The notes under the pieces are model-generated. The model saw only the letters and a list, made by a program, of their open reading frames with translations. It was not told the origin of the DNA and ran no database searches. A DNA stretch of 64,000 bases from Montifringilla adamsi (lineage: Eukaryota; Chordata; Aves; Passeriformes; Passeridae): assembly GCA_017590115.1 (NCBI GenBank), contig JAGGNK010012448.1, positions 3,305,922 to 3,369,921 of the forward strand, in the 5' to 3' direction. The position numbers and the translations under genes are program-made. This document shows, piece after piece, positions 1 to 13,719 of the stretch (position 1 is the stretch's first letter; each line of letters starts with the position of its first letter).

Positions 1-3000
1 TGGAATCCTTTAGCAAACTAACACACGCTGATACAGAATACAAGCAGTCCCAAAGAGAGTGGCACAGGATGCCAAGCAAACAGAACCAGCCTCACTTTTA
101 AGCACAGCCTTTCCTGTACCTGGTGAGGTGTCTGAATGAAGAAATGCCTGTAGCCTTCTCATCAGGTGTCTGGAGGTACTGCTGCCAGCCTGTCTCAGAA
201 GCAATGTGGTGCCTGCCCCACAGAAACCTCACAGCCCTGTAATCCTTCTCACTGGAAAAACAGCTTGAAGGGACAGCCAGAACAAATCTTGTGTAGCCAT
301 GGTGACTAAATCCAGCTGGTATCTATCGAAGGGTTCATCCCCTTTCCCTTACATATATAAGCACATAGCCCATGTAATACATTTGACACCATTAGGTATT
401 CCTGTCTTCATGATTTTATCCTTCCTGTTTTAAATTGCCTTGGTTCCTGTGTAGCCTTTTGTAACTTAATTAACATTTAGAGTTTCCAGAGCACTATCTC
501 CAACATCTCTGGTCCATGGAGAGGGACAGCAAAGGAACAAGGCATTAGAAGGCTGTTTGAAGAAGACTGAAGTTTAAATCTGAACACAGTTCAGCTGATT
601 TAAAGAAACAAAAGCAAGCAAAAATCACCTCTGATTCACTTCTATACCTCTGAAGAACAGGTGCCACCTAAATTAAAAAAGGAAAAGGAAATCCCTTATT
701 AGTAAGAATCAGTTGAATTTTACTGTACTGTATACATAATGTCTGCATTTCATAGAAAATCCAGTGAGAGACTGATCTCAAATCTCTGTCCCATCATTTC
801 AAATATTTCCAAGTTCAAGCTACCTTCTTTTGTGCCTGATGCATATATTTTTAACTGGACTGATATGGCACAGTAGAGACATCCAGTGGTTTGTTAGATT
901 ATTAAACTCATGACTATCACTGAAGATATTGTATCATTAGATAATGGTTATTATAATTTCACTTCAAACATAAATTTAAGATTTTATATTAATCAGCACT
1001 AATTTGGGAACTTGCAGCAATCTGACATCAGATATTTAATTTGTCGTACATCTAACTAGTTTTTAGTGATTTATGTGGAACACAAGCTCCATTTATACTA
1101 AGGTGTAAATTTCAGTCATAATCAAAGTAAAGCTGTTGAAGTCAATGGAGTATTGTCAAGTTACTGTTAGAGGATATGGGCCTATCTAGTTTGGAGAATT
1201 TGAAAGTCATGCTTATTAAGAGTTTAAGATTCTTTAGAAGAAAGTACTGGTTTGGCCTGACTTACACTCTCCATCTGGGAATGCTGGGAGACAGAAAAAG
1301 AGTGTGGGCTTACCCATCTTTCTTAACTCACTAAATAGCAGCAAAAAGATGGAGAGAAGATTGCTGGGAACCAGCAAAGACCTGGCAGTTGAGAGGAAGA
1401 AGGGAGCCCAATAGACAGAGACAGAGATTTAGCAGCTGAGTGATGGGGCCAGAGCTCTGGAAATACAGAAATAAAAGAGAAATGAAATTTTGAAAGCAGA
1501 TGAGGGGAAGAGACAAGCTAGCATGACTGTGAACTTCAGATCAGAAAAAGACAACATCTGAGAATAAGAGTCAGTTCTGACTTACAATCTGTAAAACTCT
1601 ATTTAGGTTCAGTGAGGCTGTAGAGAACATAAGTCAGGGTTGCTTGGGTAGAATAAAATCCTTAAAAAACAAAGAAAACCCTAAAGCTAGAAGGCCATAG
1701 AGAAGCACAAAGGTATGCAACCTGTCAAAGAGGCTGCAAGACTGTGATTTATTAAAGTGCTGACATTGCTAAGAGCTTGATCTTAAACCCAGTAGGAGTC
1801 TTTCCATGGATTCTGGATCAGGCTCTGAATCAGCATTGCTTGACTGGCTGATAAAGTGAATAAGAGCACATATCTTTTCTATTGACAAAAGTGAGGAGGA
1901 GTTTTTAAATTGCTTTAGTTTAAACAAGTTATTTACAAACAAAAACCAAAGCTTTTGTTTTATAACAGTGCCCTGTTAGAAGGGGACAGAGGGAAGCTAT
2001 AATACTTATAAGTGTTAATTAATAGTCAGCATATATACACTATACTACATTTACTATTCCCACTTTATTCATCCTTGTAATAGATACACAGGCAGGTAGC
2101 AGAGAAGTGAACACTGGTTTAAAACAGTGTCCCCTTCCTTGTGGTGACTACAGGCATGCAGCCAGGGAGAAGAAAGAAAAGGACCAGTATATCCCTACGT
2201 CCCATTCTACCACATATTTGTTGGTCACTACACACCTCCACATGAAACATTTTTTTTAATACAATTGGGAATAAGCAACACAGCTTCAGAGATCAAAAAG
2301 CAGTATTATGCCAGGAGCATTCTCAGTCTGACCCTTTTCTTGCAGTTAGATCTACATGTAAATCTCTCAAGACCCTCTTACTCTGCAGATAAAGCAAAAT
2401 TGCAATGTTTTTTATTGATTTTGGAAAGCTACATATCAGGACAAACTGTAAAGCATCTCTGCAATGTAAGAATTTGGCTTCATTCTCAGACTTGACTTGG
2501 TATTATACAATTGCTTGCAAGACCTTAATTTCTGCACTTGATTCCTTAAACACATAACTTTTTACTCAGACTTCTAGCATAAGCCAAGAATTTTTCTACA
2601 CCTGTCAGAAGTGCATTCACAGACCTAAATTTGAGGGCAAGATAAATGGAGGGATATTTTCTTCAACTGAACAAAATAACTCTGCCTGCACTAATGCTTT
2701 TTAACATCTGCAAAGTGAGGCCAAACTTCAGTAGTTGACAGAGCATTGTGTTGAAAGAGGTGACAGGGCAACAATTTAATTTTTTATTGAACCATGTTTC
2801 AGAAATTCAGTATGGGCACAAATTATAAGCTAACACTCACAGTGAAAATAGATCACCAGGTTTCCAGCACAATTAGCACCTACCACATTCTTCTCAAAAT
2901 ACAACTGAAATATTACAGGTGACATTCAGCAGCAGTTTTTCTTCAGTGTCTAGTATGTGATAGAAAGAATGTATCACGGGTTTTTTTAACCTCTGCTCAG

Positions 3001-4535
3001 GCAAGAAACAAAACAAAACCACAGCCTTCCTCAAGCTGCCTACCAACTTCTCCATATCATCTTGGCAAAGTAAGAGCAGCTTTAGGGACACTTTAATATT
3101 CAGTCACCATGCTTATTCACATATTGTGTGGTCTTGTGATCCCCTGATCATGTGGCAAATTATTCTCTTTTCTGTCACCCCTATTATTGTGGGGAACAAA
3201 ACTGCCTCATGTTTCCTGGCTCATTTCACATAGATATCAAATGAAATATTGTTCAAGTAGGCACTGCTGAAGAAATCATTTGCACCTTTATTAAAAGTTA
3301 ACAGAAGCTGCTAGCACAGGAATACACATATGTAACTAACTTTGTACGTGGTCAGTAAAAACAAGTACTTGAACCCCTCACCGCTCACAGAGTTTCATTA
3401 CAATATGTATTTGTGTAAAGATGAAAGCTAAGAATTTTTTTTCTTTTAAGGCATCTTCTCATAGGCTGTTGACCAGAACAGAGAAATGGAGTCACTTCAC
3501 AGGCTGGATCTTTATATGGGTTTTCTTGATTTCAATTTCCATTCTCTTATATTTCCACATATGCTACTCAAAAGAAACTCTGAATTCAGTAATAAAATTA
3601 GGTATTAAATGTTGAGTTAAATTTGAATACATTTAATTATTCTGATCCCTTGGGAACTGAAAATCTATTACTCATGACACAGACCAGAAGATTTAAGGCA
3701 GAATTGTATTCCTGATGGGCTTTAATCCATAAAACTAAAGACAGAGAAACAGTGATTTGATCAGTGATACTTGCACCTCAGACTGAGCTGGCCAGCCCTT
3801 ATTTTTGCCCAGTCTTCACAGCATCAGTTTTGTGTAACATTTTTAAGAGATTTCTGCTAGAGCTCCTTAGAAAAATTATTTTGGACATATTTTCTTTATT
3901 TTGATGGCTGTGCAATAAATCACTATAGTTACACTGCCAGAGTTTATGAAGATTTTATTAATATTAGAGTCCATTTAAAAGTAAAATTTCATATTGGTGA
4001 GAGAAGAAAATTTTGCTGTAATCTGTGCGTTTATCATGAAAACCTTGGAAGGGATACAGCCTTTTTTAAATATGTGTCCTTTCATTCTGTGCCAGCTACA
4101 GAAGGTGCTAACAAAAGAAAAACAACAGTTGAATACCTACAAAATACCAGACTGCAGGGCAGCCCCGGATACAATTGAGGCAGCAGGAGATTGCAACTAG
4201 CTTCTCTTCTGAGCTCATGGGTAGTTTTCAAATATCAAGGGCTTTGAACTGGATTGTTCTACCTGTTGAAAGACTATCTTTTATCACCTTTGTTCTTCAT
4301 AACTGTCAGTCCCATCACAAAATATAATTCTCTGGATACTTACTTAGATCCTGTAAATTATATGTAGTACAGTGGCTGGTAGAGGAAAGTTGTATTCTTT
4401 GCACATTGCACCCCAAAAGGCACAAGGCAGGCTAAAGTCTACCAGCATATATCTGACTGACTTTCATCAGCTCAGAAGCTGAGCACTCACTGCCATTAGT
4501 GGTACAGGATCCTTAAAGAGAAATTCTTCTTTTGC
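1..4535. other. Intergenic DNA, nothing recognised
   Basis: AT-rich sequence on the 3' side of PSAT1, where vertebrates have a gene-poor stretch before TLE4. Open frames are all short and resemble no family. Confidence 0.7.
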
Positions 4536-4537
4536 AA

Positions 4538-4665
4538 TTGAGGAGCCTTGAACAGAGGGAGTGTAAGTGATTTCCCCAGGTCACCAGGAATCATGACACT
4601 CTGCCAAGAGCTCTCTCTGAGTCTCCTCAGATTTCAGTTCAGGGCACTGAGGTTGTTCCAGCTAC
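4538..4665 (-). mobile_element. MIR-like SINE fragment
   Basis: The plus strand reads like the reverse complement of the MIR core: GAACAGAGGGAGTGTAAGTG, then TTTCCCCAGGTCACCAGG, followed by a degenerate region. MIR is an ancient tRNA-derived SINE shared across amniotes. Divergence is high, so the call is tentative. Confidence 0.4.
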
Positions 4666-4899
4666 GCTCTTAATGGCTACCTCTCTGGGACACCTGCAGT
4701 CTTTCTCACCTTTAATTCACATGTGGCTAGTTAAGAAAAAGGCTAAGGGATTTTTGAGATAACTAAATCTGCAACATATCCAGAGCCCTTTTTAAAAGCC
4801 TGCTTTGAATGGAACCGGACAGCTACATCAGAAGAGATATGCTATGATGATTTGAAGAATGCAGAGCTGTCCTGGATTTGTATTCTATTTGCCATCTGT

Positions 4900-5512
4900 G
4901 TAGCAGTTGTCTCCTGTTAAGTGGGCAGCTTTCCTTATCTCTTCCACACCCACTCCTCCCTCCAGGAAGACACGTGCTGATAACAGGCTATGGAATGTTA
5001 CTGCATGACTGATAACAACTACAGCATACCATTGTGGGATGCTCCACCCAGAGGGAGGAGCCAAGCATTCCTACCCAGATATAGTCTGGAGTTTCAGGAA
5101 CACCAGCACGGCTTGTCCACTGGATTTCTCAGAGGAACAGCTGCCTCTACCACTGGATCTTCAGAGGAAGACTACACCCTTTTACAGGATCCCTGCTCCA
5201 ACAGAACCACACCTGGCACTCCAGGAGGACTGCAGCCACAATTCCAATTGGACTGCTACCAGCACCCTGACCAACAGGGTGTCAGGTTGTGTTCTGGCTC
5301 TGTCAGTGTTGTTTTAGTTTACTGCATTATTTATTTTATCTTTTTATTTTCTTCCCTAATAAAGAACTGTTATTTCTGCTCCCATATTTTTGCCTGAGAG
5401 CCCCCCTTAATTTAAAATTTATAACAATTCAGAGGGAGAGGGGTTACATTTTTCCATTTCCGGGAACGCTCCTGACTTCCTTAGCAGACACCTGTCTTTC
5501 CAAACCAAGACA
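4900..5512 (+). mobile_element. Solo LTR, family A, copy 1
   Basis: About 610 bp ending in ...CAAACCAAGACA with an internal AATAAA (5358-5363) in a T-rich context, as in endogenous-retrovirus LTRs. Its relative lies in inverse orientation at 14978-15617. Shared blocks include AACAGGGTGTCAGGTTGT and AGCAGACACCTGTCTTT. No gag, pol or env coding sequence and no partner LTR lie nearby, so it is a solo LTR. The 5' boundary is approximate. Confidence 0.75.
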
Positions 5513-6380
5513 AGGGCTCAGATTATTAACTTGTCATCTTAATTGCCTCTGAAAACAGAGGGGAAAGGGTATTTTATTTTTAAATTTTCATCTAGGTAAT
5601 ATCTAGTGCAGCTGAAGAATGTTTGCATTGTCTTCCACTACATATGTGAGTAGAAAAAAATTAATGTGAGGTTTCTCATGCTTTCTGTGTGACAGAAAAA
5701 GACAGAATCAAAAAGTGGTTTTGAATCTATATGCAGGAGATCATTTATCACAGGACTTAGGTTTTGAATTTTAGAAGAGCAAATGCTGACTAAAGCTTTT
5801 CCCTAAAACCAAATCTAATTTTGAGATTTGAAGGAAAGCCTTCTGGTTCCGAAGGATAGAAGAGAAACAAGCGGATTCCCTGTTCCTTTCTGCTCCTGCA
5901 CAGATCTATATCAGCAATTACTATTCATTTTGCCAGCTTTCACAGAACTCTCAGCCCCATGTTTCAAAATCAAGAACTACACATATCTATGAAAATTATT
6001 TGAATTAGTCCAAAACTTAAAAAAAGACAGGAGTAGAGGATCTTGATAGATGTGGCAGAGCACTGAAGAAAGAAGTCCTAAAAGGAGTTTGATTTTTTTT
6101 TTTTTTTTAATTAAGAATTTAAAAATTTAAAAAGTGAAATCAGGGAAATACCTGGAGCAATTATTTACCAAAAATACTCATCTCTACCTTTTCTCTACCT
6201 AAATATAACCAAGAGCTTAGGGCTATGCTGACTACCAAACTTGTGTGGGGAGCCAATTTATTTGTCTCAACCCTGGCTGTCTGTCTCCTCTCTCCCTCTC
6301 TCTCTACACCCCCGTTCCTTTCCCATTTTTCTTCCTTTTGCTCTGTCTTCTCTAGCCCTCTTAAGTAGGGTAACTGCTTT

Positions 6381-6470
6381 TTATTTTGTTTTGTTTGTTT
6401 GGGTTTTTGTTGTTGGGTTTTGGGTTTTTTTAGGGGGAGTGTTTGTTTTTGTTTGTTTGTTTGTTTGTTA
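6381..6470. repeat. GTTT-type simple repeat
   Basis: Runs of TTTG and TTTTG on the plus strand, with five successive GTTT units at the end, preceded by a C/T-rich stretch. Confidence 0.85.
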
Positions 6471-8220
6471 CTAGTAAACAGTTCTCAGATGCAGTGTTTG
6501 CCTCGTTTGGTTTAATTTTGTTCCTGACCATCTATTTTTAAAATAACTTCTTGTGGCTCCCCACAGTGGAATGCTACAACTTGCTACTTATTATACTGTA
6601 AAGTAATGTCAAGTGATACAATTCAATTTGAACTCACGCAGCATGACCATCAAAGCAATAGCACTTACAGAAGAAGCAGTTACAAAATAAACAGTTACCT
6701 GATGCTGGAATTATGATAATTTTAATATATATCTAATCTAACTTTGCAAGATTGCTAACTTGTGTTCTTGCTCAGCAATGTTTCTTATAGAAAACTGACA
6801 GAAATATGCTTATATTATTAGCAATTTATATCAGACTTTTCTTCCTCAGTCCACCCACGCTCCCTTCTGCCCTGGTTTGAGCCCTTTCACAATTAATTTC
6901 AGCCCCTTTTGCTTCCATTTACATCCACTGCCATTTGAACCCCGTGCTTCTCAAAACCCCTGTCTACAAAATCACTTTAAACCCATCCTGAATGCAGAAC
7001 AACTATTACTTGAAGGGACTTTTGTGCCCTATTTCCCTGCTCACCAATGTGAAGACATCTGCCCTCCTCTGACTGTTCTCATTTCTACCAGCTAGCCCCA
7101 GCTGCTAGAGAAAACCTGTCCACTTTGGGAAGAGAAGGGGAAACCATTCTCCAGCCAACCACTCTTTATCATTGTGTTAATAACCATGTCCCCATCTGTC
7201 CTCCATGTCCATCTGCTGTCCTCTGTCTTACACTGGGCTTAGACCGTCCTTGGTGAATGCATAGCCCTTGGTGACTATATTTTTGTCATACTTCCAAAAA
7301 TCTGATTAGATTAAGCCTTGTTCCACGCATAACAGATAATTTAAGAGAAAGAAAAGGAGGAATATTGTTATACAAAGACACTTGTCACCTACACACCATA
7401 GTATGGTCCTGGAAAGGCCATTGTCTGCTCCTGTTCTGAGGAGGCGGCTGAAAACAGGATCTCACCTATCCCACTCCACCTGAGGACTGAACTAAAGACC
7501 CATAGCCAACTGATGGGATGTAAGTCAAATGGATTTTAGGGACCCTGAAGTCAGCCAAGGGGGGCAGTAAAATGACTAGCCAAATCACATGACTGAAAAG
7601 AAAGAGAATATTGTGAATGAAAACAGTGTGGGATCCATAGAAAATCTTCATGATTTCCAAGGTGAGGTGGAGGTGGGGGGGACTGGCTGTGATTGATTAT
7701 TTTTAGGGATCAGTGAATGTGGCAAAAGCAAGGACCTATGTTCTACCTATAGTCAACATACTTAGTAACGAGTATCAGTGTGCTGGAAGTGTTTAGATTC
7801 ATGAGTATTTTTCATGCCTATTTCAGTAATGGTGTGTAAGTCTGTAGATAAATAAATTTATAAGACCCTGATACCACAGTTTTAACAACATTTTCTGTTT
7901 CAGCTCTTTCAGCATGTCACTCATGACATTTGCAGGACAATGACCATGAAACATTGGAAATTTTCAGGATGAGACCCCAATTTCCATGATTCCAAAAAAA
8001 TTTCTGTCATTCAAAAGAAATGCAGCAGAAAAAAATAAAATACTTTTTCTCTCCATTAATTTATTCTGATGAAGTCATCCAGGTGTAATATTCTCTTACT
8101 GTTTCTGAAATCTGTAAATATCACAAAATGTGCAAAGGCAATCACATGAAATGCAGAAACCACAGGCACAGCATTGTCTTGCTCAACCCATTGGAATCTG
8201 TCATGGAACAAAGGAACCAG

Positions 8221-8256
8221 AAAAAAAAAAGAAAAAGAAAAAGAAAAAGAAAAAAA
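8221..8256. repeat. AAAAAG microsatellite
   Basis: A-rich tract with G about every sixth base; it accounts for the Lys/Arg- and Phe-rich open frames crossing it. Confidence 0.9.
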
Positions 8257-10344
8257 CCCCACTGTGTTGGAAGCAAAAATGTTCATGCAGACACACAAAC
8301 CAATAAAAGCAAGGAAGTTCTGAATCCAGGTCACTGTGGAGTCCTAAACACAGGCCTATTGTGTTTTGATGCATCAGAAGCCCATATGGTCTTCCATTAG
8401 AGGGTCTCAAAGCAATGGGCAATGTTACCATACCATATGCGCTGATTTGAACTACTGTGATGATTTATGTTAGCGAGCATAAGGATTTTTTTTGCCTTCC
8501 CATTTTTTTCGCCTTCCCATTTTTTTCTTATTCTTGTTCTGTTAGCAGAAGCCTACAAATGGACAACCTTGTCTTTGGGGGTTTCCAGCAATAATACTAA
8601 ATTTGTCTCTGAAAAATAATGAGCAAAATAACTATAAGGCCAACAGAGCAGGACTTCATGTTTAAATTGAGTTCTCTAACCTGGAACTACAAGTTCCCAT
8701 CAAATGAAAGATCCCAGTTTCTACTTCAGTTTCACACTGCTTCTAATAAATTCCCTGCTAGGAAGCTACAAGAAGGCAGTGGCCAAAAATTTGACCATAA
8801 CTTCCCAAAATCTCACTTCCGGGTCAAACCATGACAGAACCTTATGGAAATTTATCTCTCAGAAACTGAGCTCCACAATGCATGTTTGTTTCTCAATTTC
8901 CCCTTTTAAAACAAAACAACTGGAAAGATAACCAAACATTAAAAGTATCAGTGAGTAAAAAAAAAAAGAAAATAAAAAAAATCTTGCTTTCTGGGAGAAA
9001 GAAACAGTAATGTAGCTAAACAAAACAATAAAAAAGCCCTCATCATCTATCTTTTTATCCGTAGTGCAAACCAGAGCTATCCATGACTTTCCTGCCATGG
9101 ATGTGTATAAAAGTCACCACACAACATCCAACAAACATGCCACTCATCCACTCATCCTGTTCTGCTGAGTATTGCATACTTTGGTGAAAGATCATTAAAA
9201 AAGACAAAACAGCCCACTAAATAGAGGAGCAGATTTCTTTCTCCTTTCCATGCTGTTACAGCTCTAACTACCCCACCCCACCAAATGTCACTGTCAAGTG
9301 TAACTGCTTGGTGAAGACACAGGTTGTAATCTACACACTAAACCAGTTGAATAATTAATTCAGCTGACAATTGTTGATTTTCCATATTTATAAAATGTCA
9401 AGACAAAAATGGCATGGAAGGAAATTTCAACAGCAGAAAGATAGGAAGTATTCAATCCCTTATAAAATCTTGGGCAGCTGCCAACCAGACATAGCAATTG
9501 CTCTCCTTCAACTCAGTGTAATCCTCCAACTCAATTTTCCCTACACTTTTTTCTAAATCTCAGAGAAACACCAGGTGCTCCAATGTCAGATGGTGCTCTG
9601 AGCTGTTGATTTAAGAACATGGAAGGGAAAAATTGAGGTAATTCACCCAGTTATATGTACATAGCTTTATGTGTAGAAATGCATATGGACTATATGTGCA
9701 AACACGTTGACATAAGGTTCTGGTAGTTTTACAGATTCTTTCTTTATCATCAGAACATTTGCAATTGCCTATACACCATGGGAATTAAATCAGAAATCAA
9801 ATAAGCTGTTCATATATTTTGTAGAATTGACTAGCTAAAGCAAGGCACATTCTGCCAAAAGGCCAGTTGCAAGAAGGATCCACACAATGAACCCAAGGAA
9901 AACCCATGGGGGTTTCTGTTAGGGCCAGGTGAAGTGAACTGGGTAAAGCAGAACAGACAAGCCAGAAAATATGTGGTTGTCCAGAAACATATGCAAAAAG
10001 AAGTGCTTAGGGCCAAAGTGCTGGCTAGAAAGTCAGCTTGCTTACCACAGGCAGAAAAGCAGACTCATCTCATCCAGTAAATGTAAATCATGTCATTCCA
10101 CTAAGTTACACTGAATCTATCAAATAGTGCTCTTAACAGAATAATTAATTATTGTGTTTTGAAGTTGTTTACATCCTCAATATATCAACTTCGAAGTGCC
10201 AGATCTCAGGAAGGACAGAGCTCTGTTTGGTGAGAGGGGATGACAGGGCCGGACAATGCAATGTATTCAACAGAAATAGCAGAGCATCTTTCTCCTGGAG
10301 TGAAGTCCCTCCCACTGTAAATAACAATCAGTTAGTTCAGACCT

Positions 10345-10932
10345 GAGGAACCTGAACATTCATAAATCCATGGGACCTCATGAGCTGCATCCCAGAGTCC
10401 TGAGTGAATTCATTGGTATAGTTTCCAAGACATTCTCCACGATACTTAAAAAACCATGACAGTCAGGTGAAGTCCCAGGGGATTGTATGAAAGGGAAACG
10501 TGCCCATCTTTAAAAAGGATAGAAAGGAGGACCCTGGGAAAAACCAACTGGTCAGCCTCCCCTCTGTGCCTAAGAAGATCATGGAACAGATCCTCCTAGA
10601 AGCTGTACTAAGGCACAGGGAGGACAGAGAGGTGATTCAGGACAGCTGACAAGGCTTCATCAAGAGCAAATCCTGCCTGACCAACCCAGTTGTCTTCTAT
10701 GATAAGGTAACTACATCAGTGGAAAAGGGAAGGGCTACAGATGTCACTGATCTGCATTTCTGTAGTTTTTGACACAGTCCCCCAAAACATCCTTTTCTCT
10801 AATTTGGAAGGAGATAAATTCAACTGTTAGATAGATAAGAAATATGAATGGTCTCATCCCAAGGGTAGTGGGAAGTGGCTCAGAGTCCTGATGGACATAA
10901 GTGACAAATGGTGTCCCTCATGGGTCCATGAA
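10345..10932 (+). mobile_element. CR1 LINE, 5' part of a split copy (reverse-transcriptase region)
   Basis: Matches the CR1 ORF2 region: GTGCCCATCTTTAAAAAGG, then AAGATCATGGAACAGATCCT, GGCTTCATCAAG, and the TTTTGACACAGTCCCCCA block. On translation it gives recognisable but stop-interrupted CR1 reverse transcriptase. It stops at GGTGTCCCTCATGGGTCCAT and resumes at 11458 after an insertion. Confidence 0.85.
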
Positions 10933-11457
10933 AAGGCTGCTGCCTTTTCCAACCTAGAAGTGTAACTCAAGATAATTTTAATGTAGGAGGTAAAACAGAA
11001 GCAGATCATTATTGAAGGCCTTCAGGGGCAGTTAGGGAAAGGTGTCCACAAAACCCCGCACACACAGGGTGAATACAGTTTTTATATGTTTAGCAAATTA
11101 GCATAATTGACAAAAAAGCACAAGTTAGGAGGACAAATGATGATGGAATTTCCCCCCTGGGCAAGTGCCTTCTTTGGAGCCTGCCACCTTGGTGCTACCT
11201 CTACTTTGTATATGAAGCTATATCTGAAGAGTTGTTCTCAGCCTGGATCCCAGGAAGAACCAAAATAGGATAGGGGGTTTTTATCCCCCAGGTCTTGGAG
11301 CTCTGGAATTTGTTTTGTCTTTCTGCCTAGGAAAAAGCCATGAAAAATTACTGAGAAAACTAGCCACTAATACAATAGGCTACAGAGCTACAAATATATG
11401 TATGAAGAATACAGAAAATAACACATATAAAAGGAAAAAGGGCAAATCAAAACAGCA
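10933..11457 (-). mobile_element. LTR-like insertion that splits the CR1 copy
   Basis: About 525 bp not matching CR1, lying between two CR1 parts that are contiguous in the consensus. On the minus strand it has a TATA-like CATATAAAAAC near 11093-11083 and a terminal TTGAGTTACA near 10953, which fits an endogenous-retrovirus solo LTR read in reverse. Exact ends and target duplication are unresolved, and part of the insert may be a second element. Confidence 0.5.
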
Positions 11458-12405
11458 TCAGTACCAGTGTTATTTAATGTCTTCATTAATGATGTAGATG
11501 AAGGTATTGAGTATGCCCTCAGCAGATTTGCTGGTGACACCAAGCCAAGTGCTGCTGTTGTCTGCCATCCACAGGGACCTGGACAGGATCAAGAAGTGAG
11601 CACATGGCAATCCTGTGAGGTTTAACAAGACCAAGTGCAAGGTGCTGCACCTGGGTTGGAGCAACCCCTGGTTCCAACACAGGCTGAGGGATGAACAGAT
11701 GGAGAGCAGCCCTGGGGAGAAGGACTTGGGGGTGCTGGTGGGTGAGAGGCTGGACATGACCCAGCCATGGGCACTCCCAGCTCAGAAAGCCAAACGTGTC
11801 CTGGGCTGCATCCAAAGCAGCGTGGGCAGCAGGGCCAGGGAGGGGATTCTGCCCTTCTGCTCTGCTCTGCTGAGACCCCACCTGCAGGGCTGCATCAGCT
11901 CTGGGGTCACAGCACAGGAAGGACATGGAACTGTTGGAGCATGTCCAGACGAGGGTAAACAAGATGATTAGAGGGATGGAACACCTCTCCTATGAGAAAA
12001 GGCTGAGAGAATTGTGACTGTTCATCCTGAAGAAGAGAAGGCTTTGGGGTCACCTAATCACAGCCTTCCAGTACCTGAAGAGAGGCTACAAGAAAGACGG
12101 AGAGAGACTCTTTACCAGAGCATGTAGTGACAGGACAAGGGGGGATGGCTTCAAACTGAAAGTCAGCAGGTTCACATCAGATATTAGGAAATACTTGTTC
12201 ACTGTGAGGGTGGTGAGGCACAGGAACAAGAAGTTGTGAATGCCCCATCCTTGTGAGTGTTCGAGGCCAGGCTGAGCACTGAGCCACATGGTCTGTTGGG
12301 AGGAGTTCCTGTTCATGTCAGGGGCATTGGAATTAGATTATCATTAAGGTCCCTTCTCACCCAAGCCATTCTATTTTCTAAGGTTCTGTGATTCCATGAC
12401 TCATT
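11458..12405 (+). mobile_element. CR1 LINE, 3' part of the split copy
   Basis: Continues CR1 from TGTTATTTAATGTCTTCATT through the ORF2 C-terminal region to the 3' end. Frame 11615-11971 encodes hallmark CR1 peptides (NKTKCKVLHLG, EKDLGVLV, RVLGCIQ); the frame is then lost. It ends with the degenerate tail GGTTCTGTGATTCCATGA. Together with 10345-10932 this is about 1.5 kb of a 5'-truncated element, inactive. Confidence 0.9.
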
Positions 12406-13460
12406 GAGCAAGTCCTTGATTTGGCTACCAAATAGATAGGGCATGGTGGGAAGGATGGATGGATGGATGTCAGTTGCCCACCAAGCTTCTTCATCACTCC
12501 TGTCCTCTGTAGTACATGGGGGAGAAAATAACACGGCGGAAAAAAAATTGTAGGTTAAGAAAAAGGCAACTTAATAAAGCAAAACCAAATGTTATTCACA
12601 GAAGAAAAGGAAAAGCAACGTTTTGTTCTTTATTTCCCATTAGCAGACAATGCCCAGTTGCTTTCCAGGAAGTAGGGCTTCCAGATGCACAGTGGTGGCA
12701 CTAAAAGACAAGTGTGTTAATAACAAATGCCTGGTCCTCTCTTCCCTCTTTCTCTTGGGTTATATTGCCAAGCAGATGCCGTATTGTACGGAATATCCTT
12801 TTGGTCAGTTTGGGTCAGCTGTTTTGGCTGCATTCTCCCAACATCTTGCCAATCCTCACTGGTGAGCAGAGAAATGTTGGAGAGCCTGCACTGATGCTGT
12901 GACAGCACTGCTCAGCAGTAGCTAAGACACTGGTGTGCTTTCTAACCACCACTGCAAAGCAAGGCACTACAAGGACTGCTGTGGGGAAAATTAGCTTCAT
13001 CTCAGCCAGAGCCAATACAGTGGATCAGTCCAGCCACAGATTACCTCTTTCATTCATTTTTGCATTACGACAGAATGCCTCACAGGGAAGTCTAAATAAC
13101 TCCATTTTATCAGTTCTTAAAATAGAGTCAAATGTCATGCAGAACTTAATGAACTTGGAAAAGAACAGTAATCAAGCTGCAAAAAAATCCGATTTTTTTT
13201 TTTTATCTCTTTTTATTTGATCCTAATCACTCTGTGCTGTAGGCGGTCAGTAGTCACAGGATTGGAAGATAAATAAATGCACCCTGGCAGCTGCCTCAGC
13301 TGCCACTGCAAGTGCTTTCTGACACATAATTAGAAAACAAATGGAAGATTAGCTTAATAATATTCATTAGCATCTAGCGAAACCAAGAGTATTTCATGTT
13401 CAAAGCATGTTGGGCTTTTAGATGAGTTTAAGAAAATTCTGTATTTCCACCCTTCAGTTA
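12406..13460. other. Intergenic DNA, nothing recognised
   Basis: No gene or transposon recognised. Several overlapping short open frames at 12650-13015 lack family similarity. Confidence 0.65.
12449..12470. repeat. GGAT microsatellite
   Basis: Short run of GGAT units directly downstream of the CR1 copy. Confidence 0.8.
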
Positions 13461-13468
13461 TGAGAAGA

Positions 13469-13528
13469 CTGGGGGATGGGGCAAGAAGGGGAGGGAGGAG
13501 AGGTGGGGGGAGAGAGGGGGAGAGAGAG
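13469..13528 (+). repeat. G-rich purine tract with quadruplex potential
   Basis: G runs of four to six (GGGGG, GGGG, GGGG, GGGGGG) within about 45 bases, separated by short A/G loops, followed by GAGAGAG. Confidence 0.75.
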
Positions 13529-13676
13529 CTTGCATAGGGTTAACCCTTTCTCTCTTGCCCATGCTATTTATTGATGTGGTTTTTTCCACAAGTCTTTCTC
13601 CTAATCTTCAGGGCAGGAATAGTTAACAGAAAAGCAGGGCCTCCTTTCAGGCATTGTTGTTTTTCCATGCTCCCCT

Positions 13677-13678
<2 letters not shown>

Positions 13679-13711
<33 letters not shown>
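13679..13711. repeat. 33-base T run
   Basis: Uninterrupted T tract with no recognised retroelement body on either side. Confidence 0.95.
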
Positions 13712-13719
13712 CCTCAAAT

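Larger units (their letters stand above)
5513..10340. other. Intergenic DNA with simple repeats
   Basis: No gene seen. Contains a pyrimidine-rich then GT-rich block (6270-6470), an AAAAAG run (8221-8256) and a 17-bp tandem duplication of GCCTTCCCATTTTTTT near 8493-8526. Confidence 0.7.

Noticed and set aside
4990..5397. 135-codon open frame
   Set aside because: Lies wholly inside the solo LTR, which is non-coding; the related copy at 15 kb does not keep the frame.
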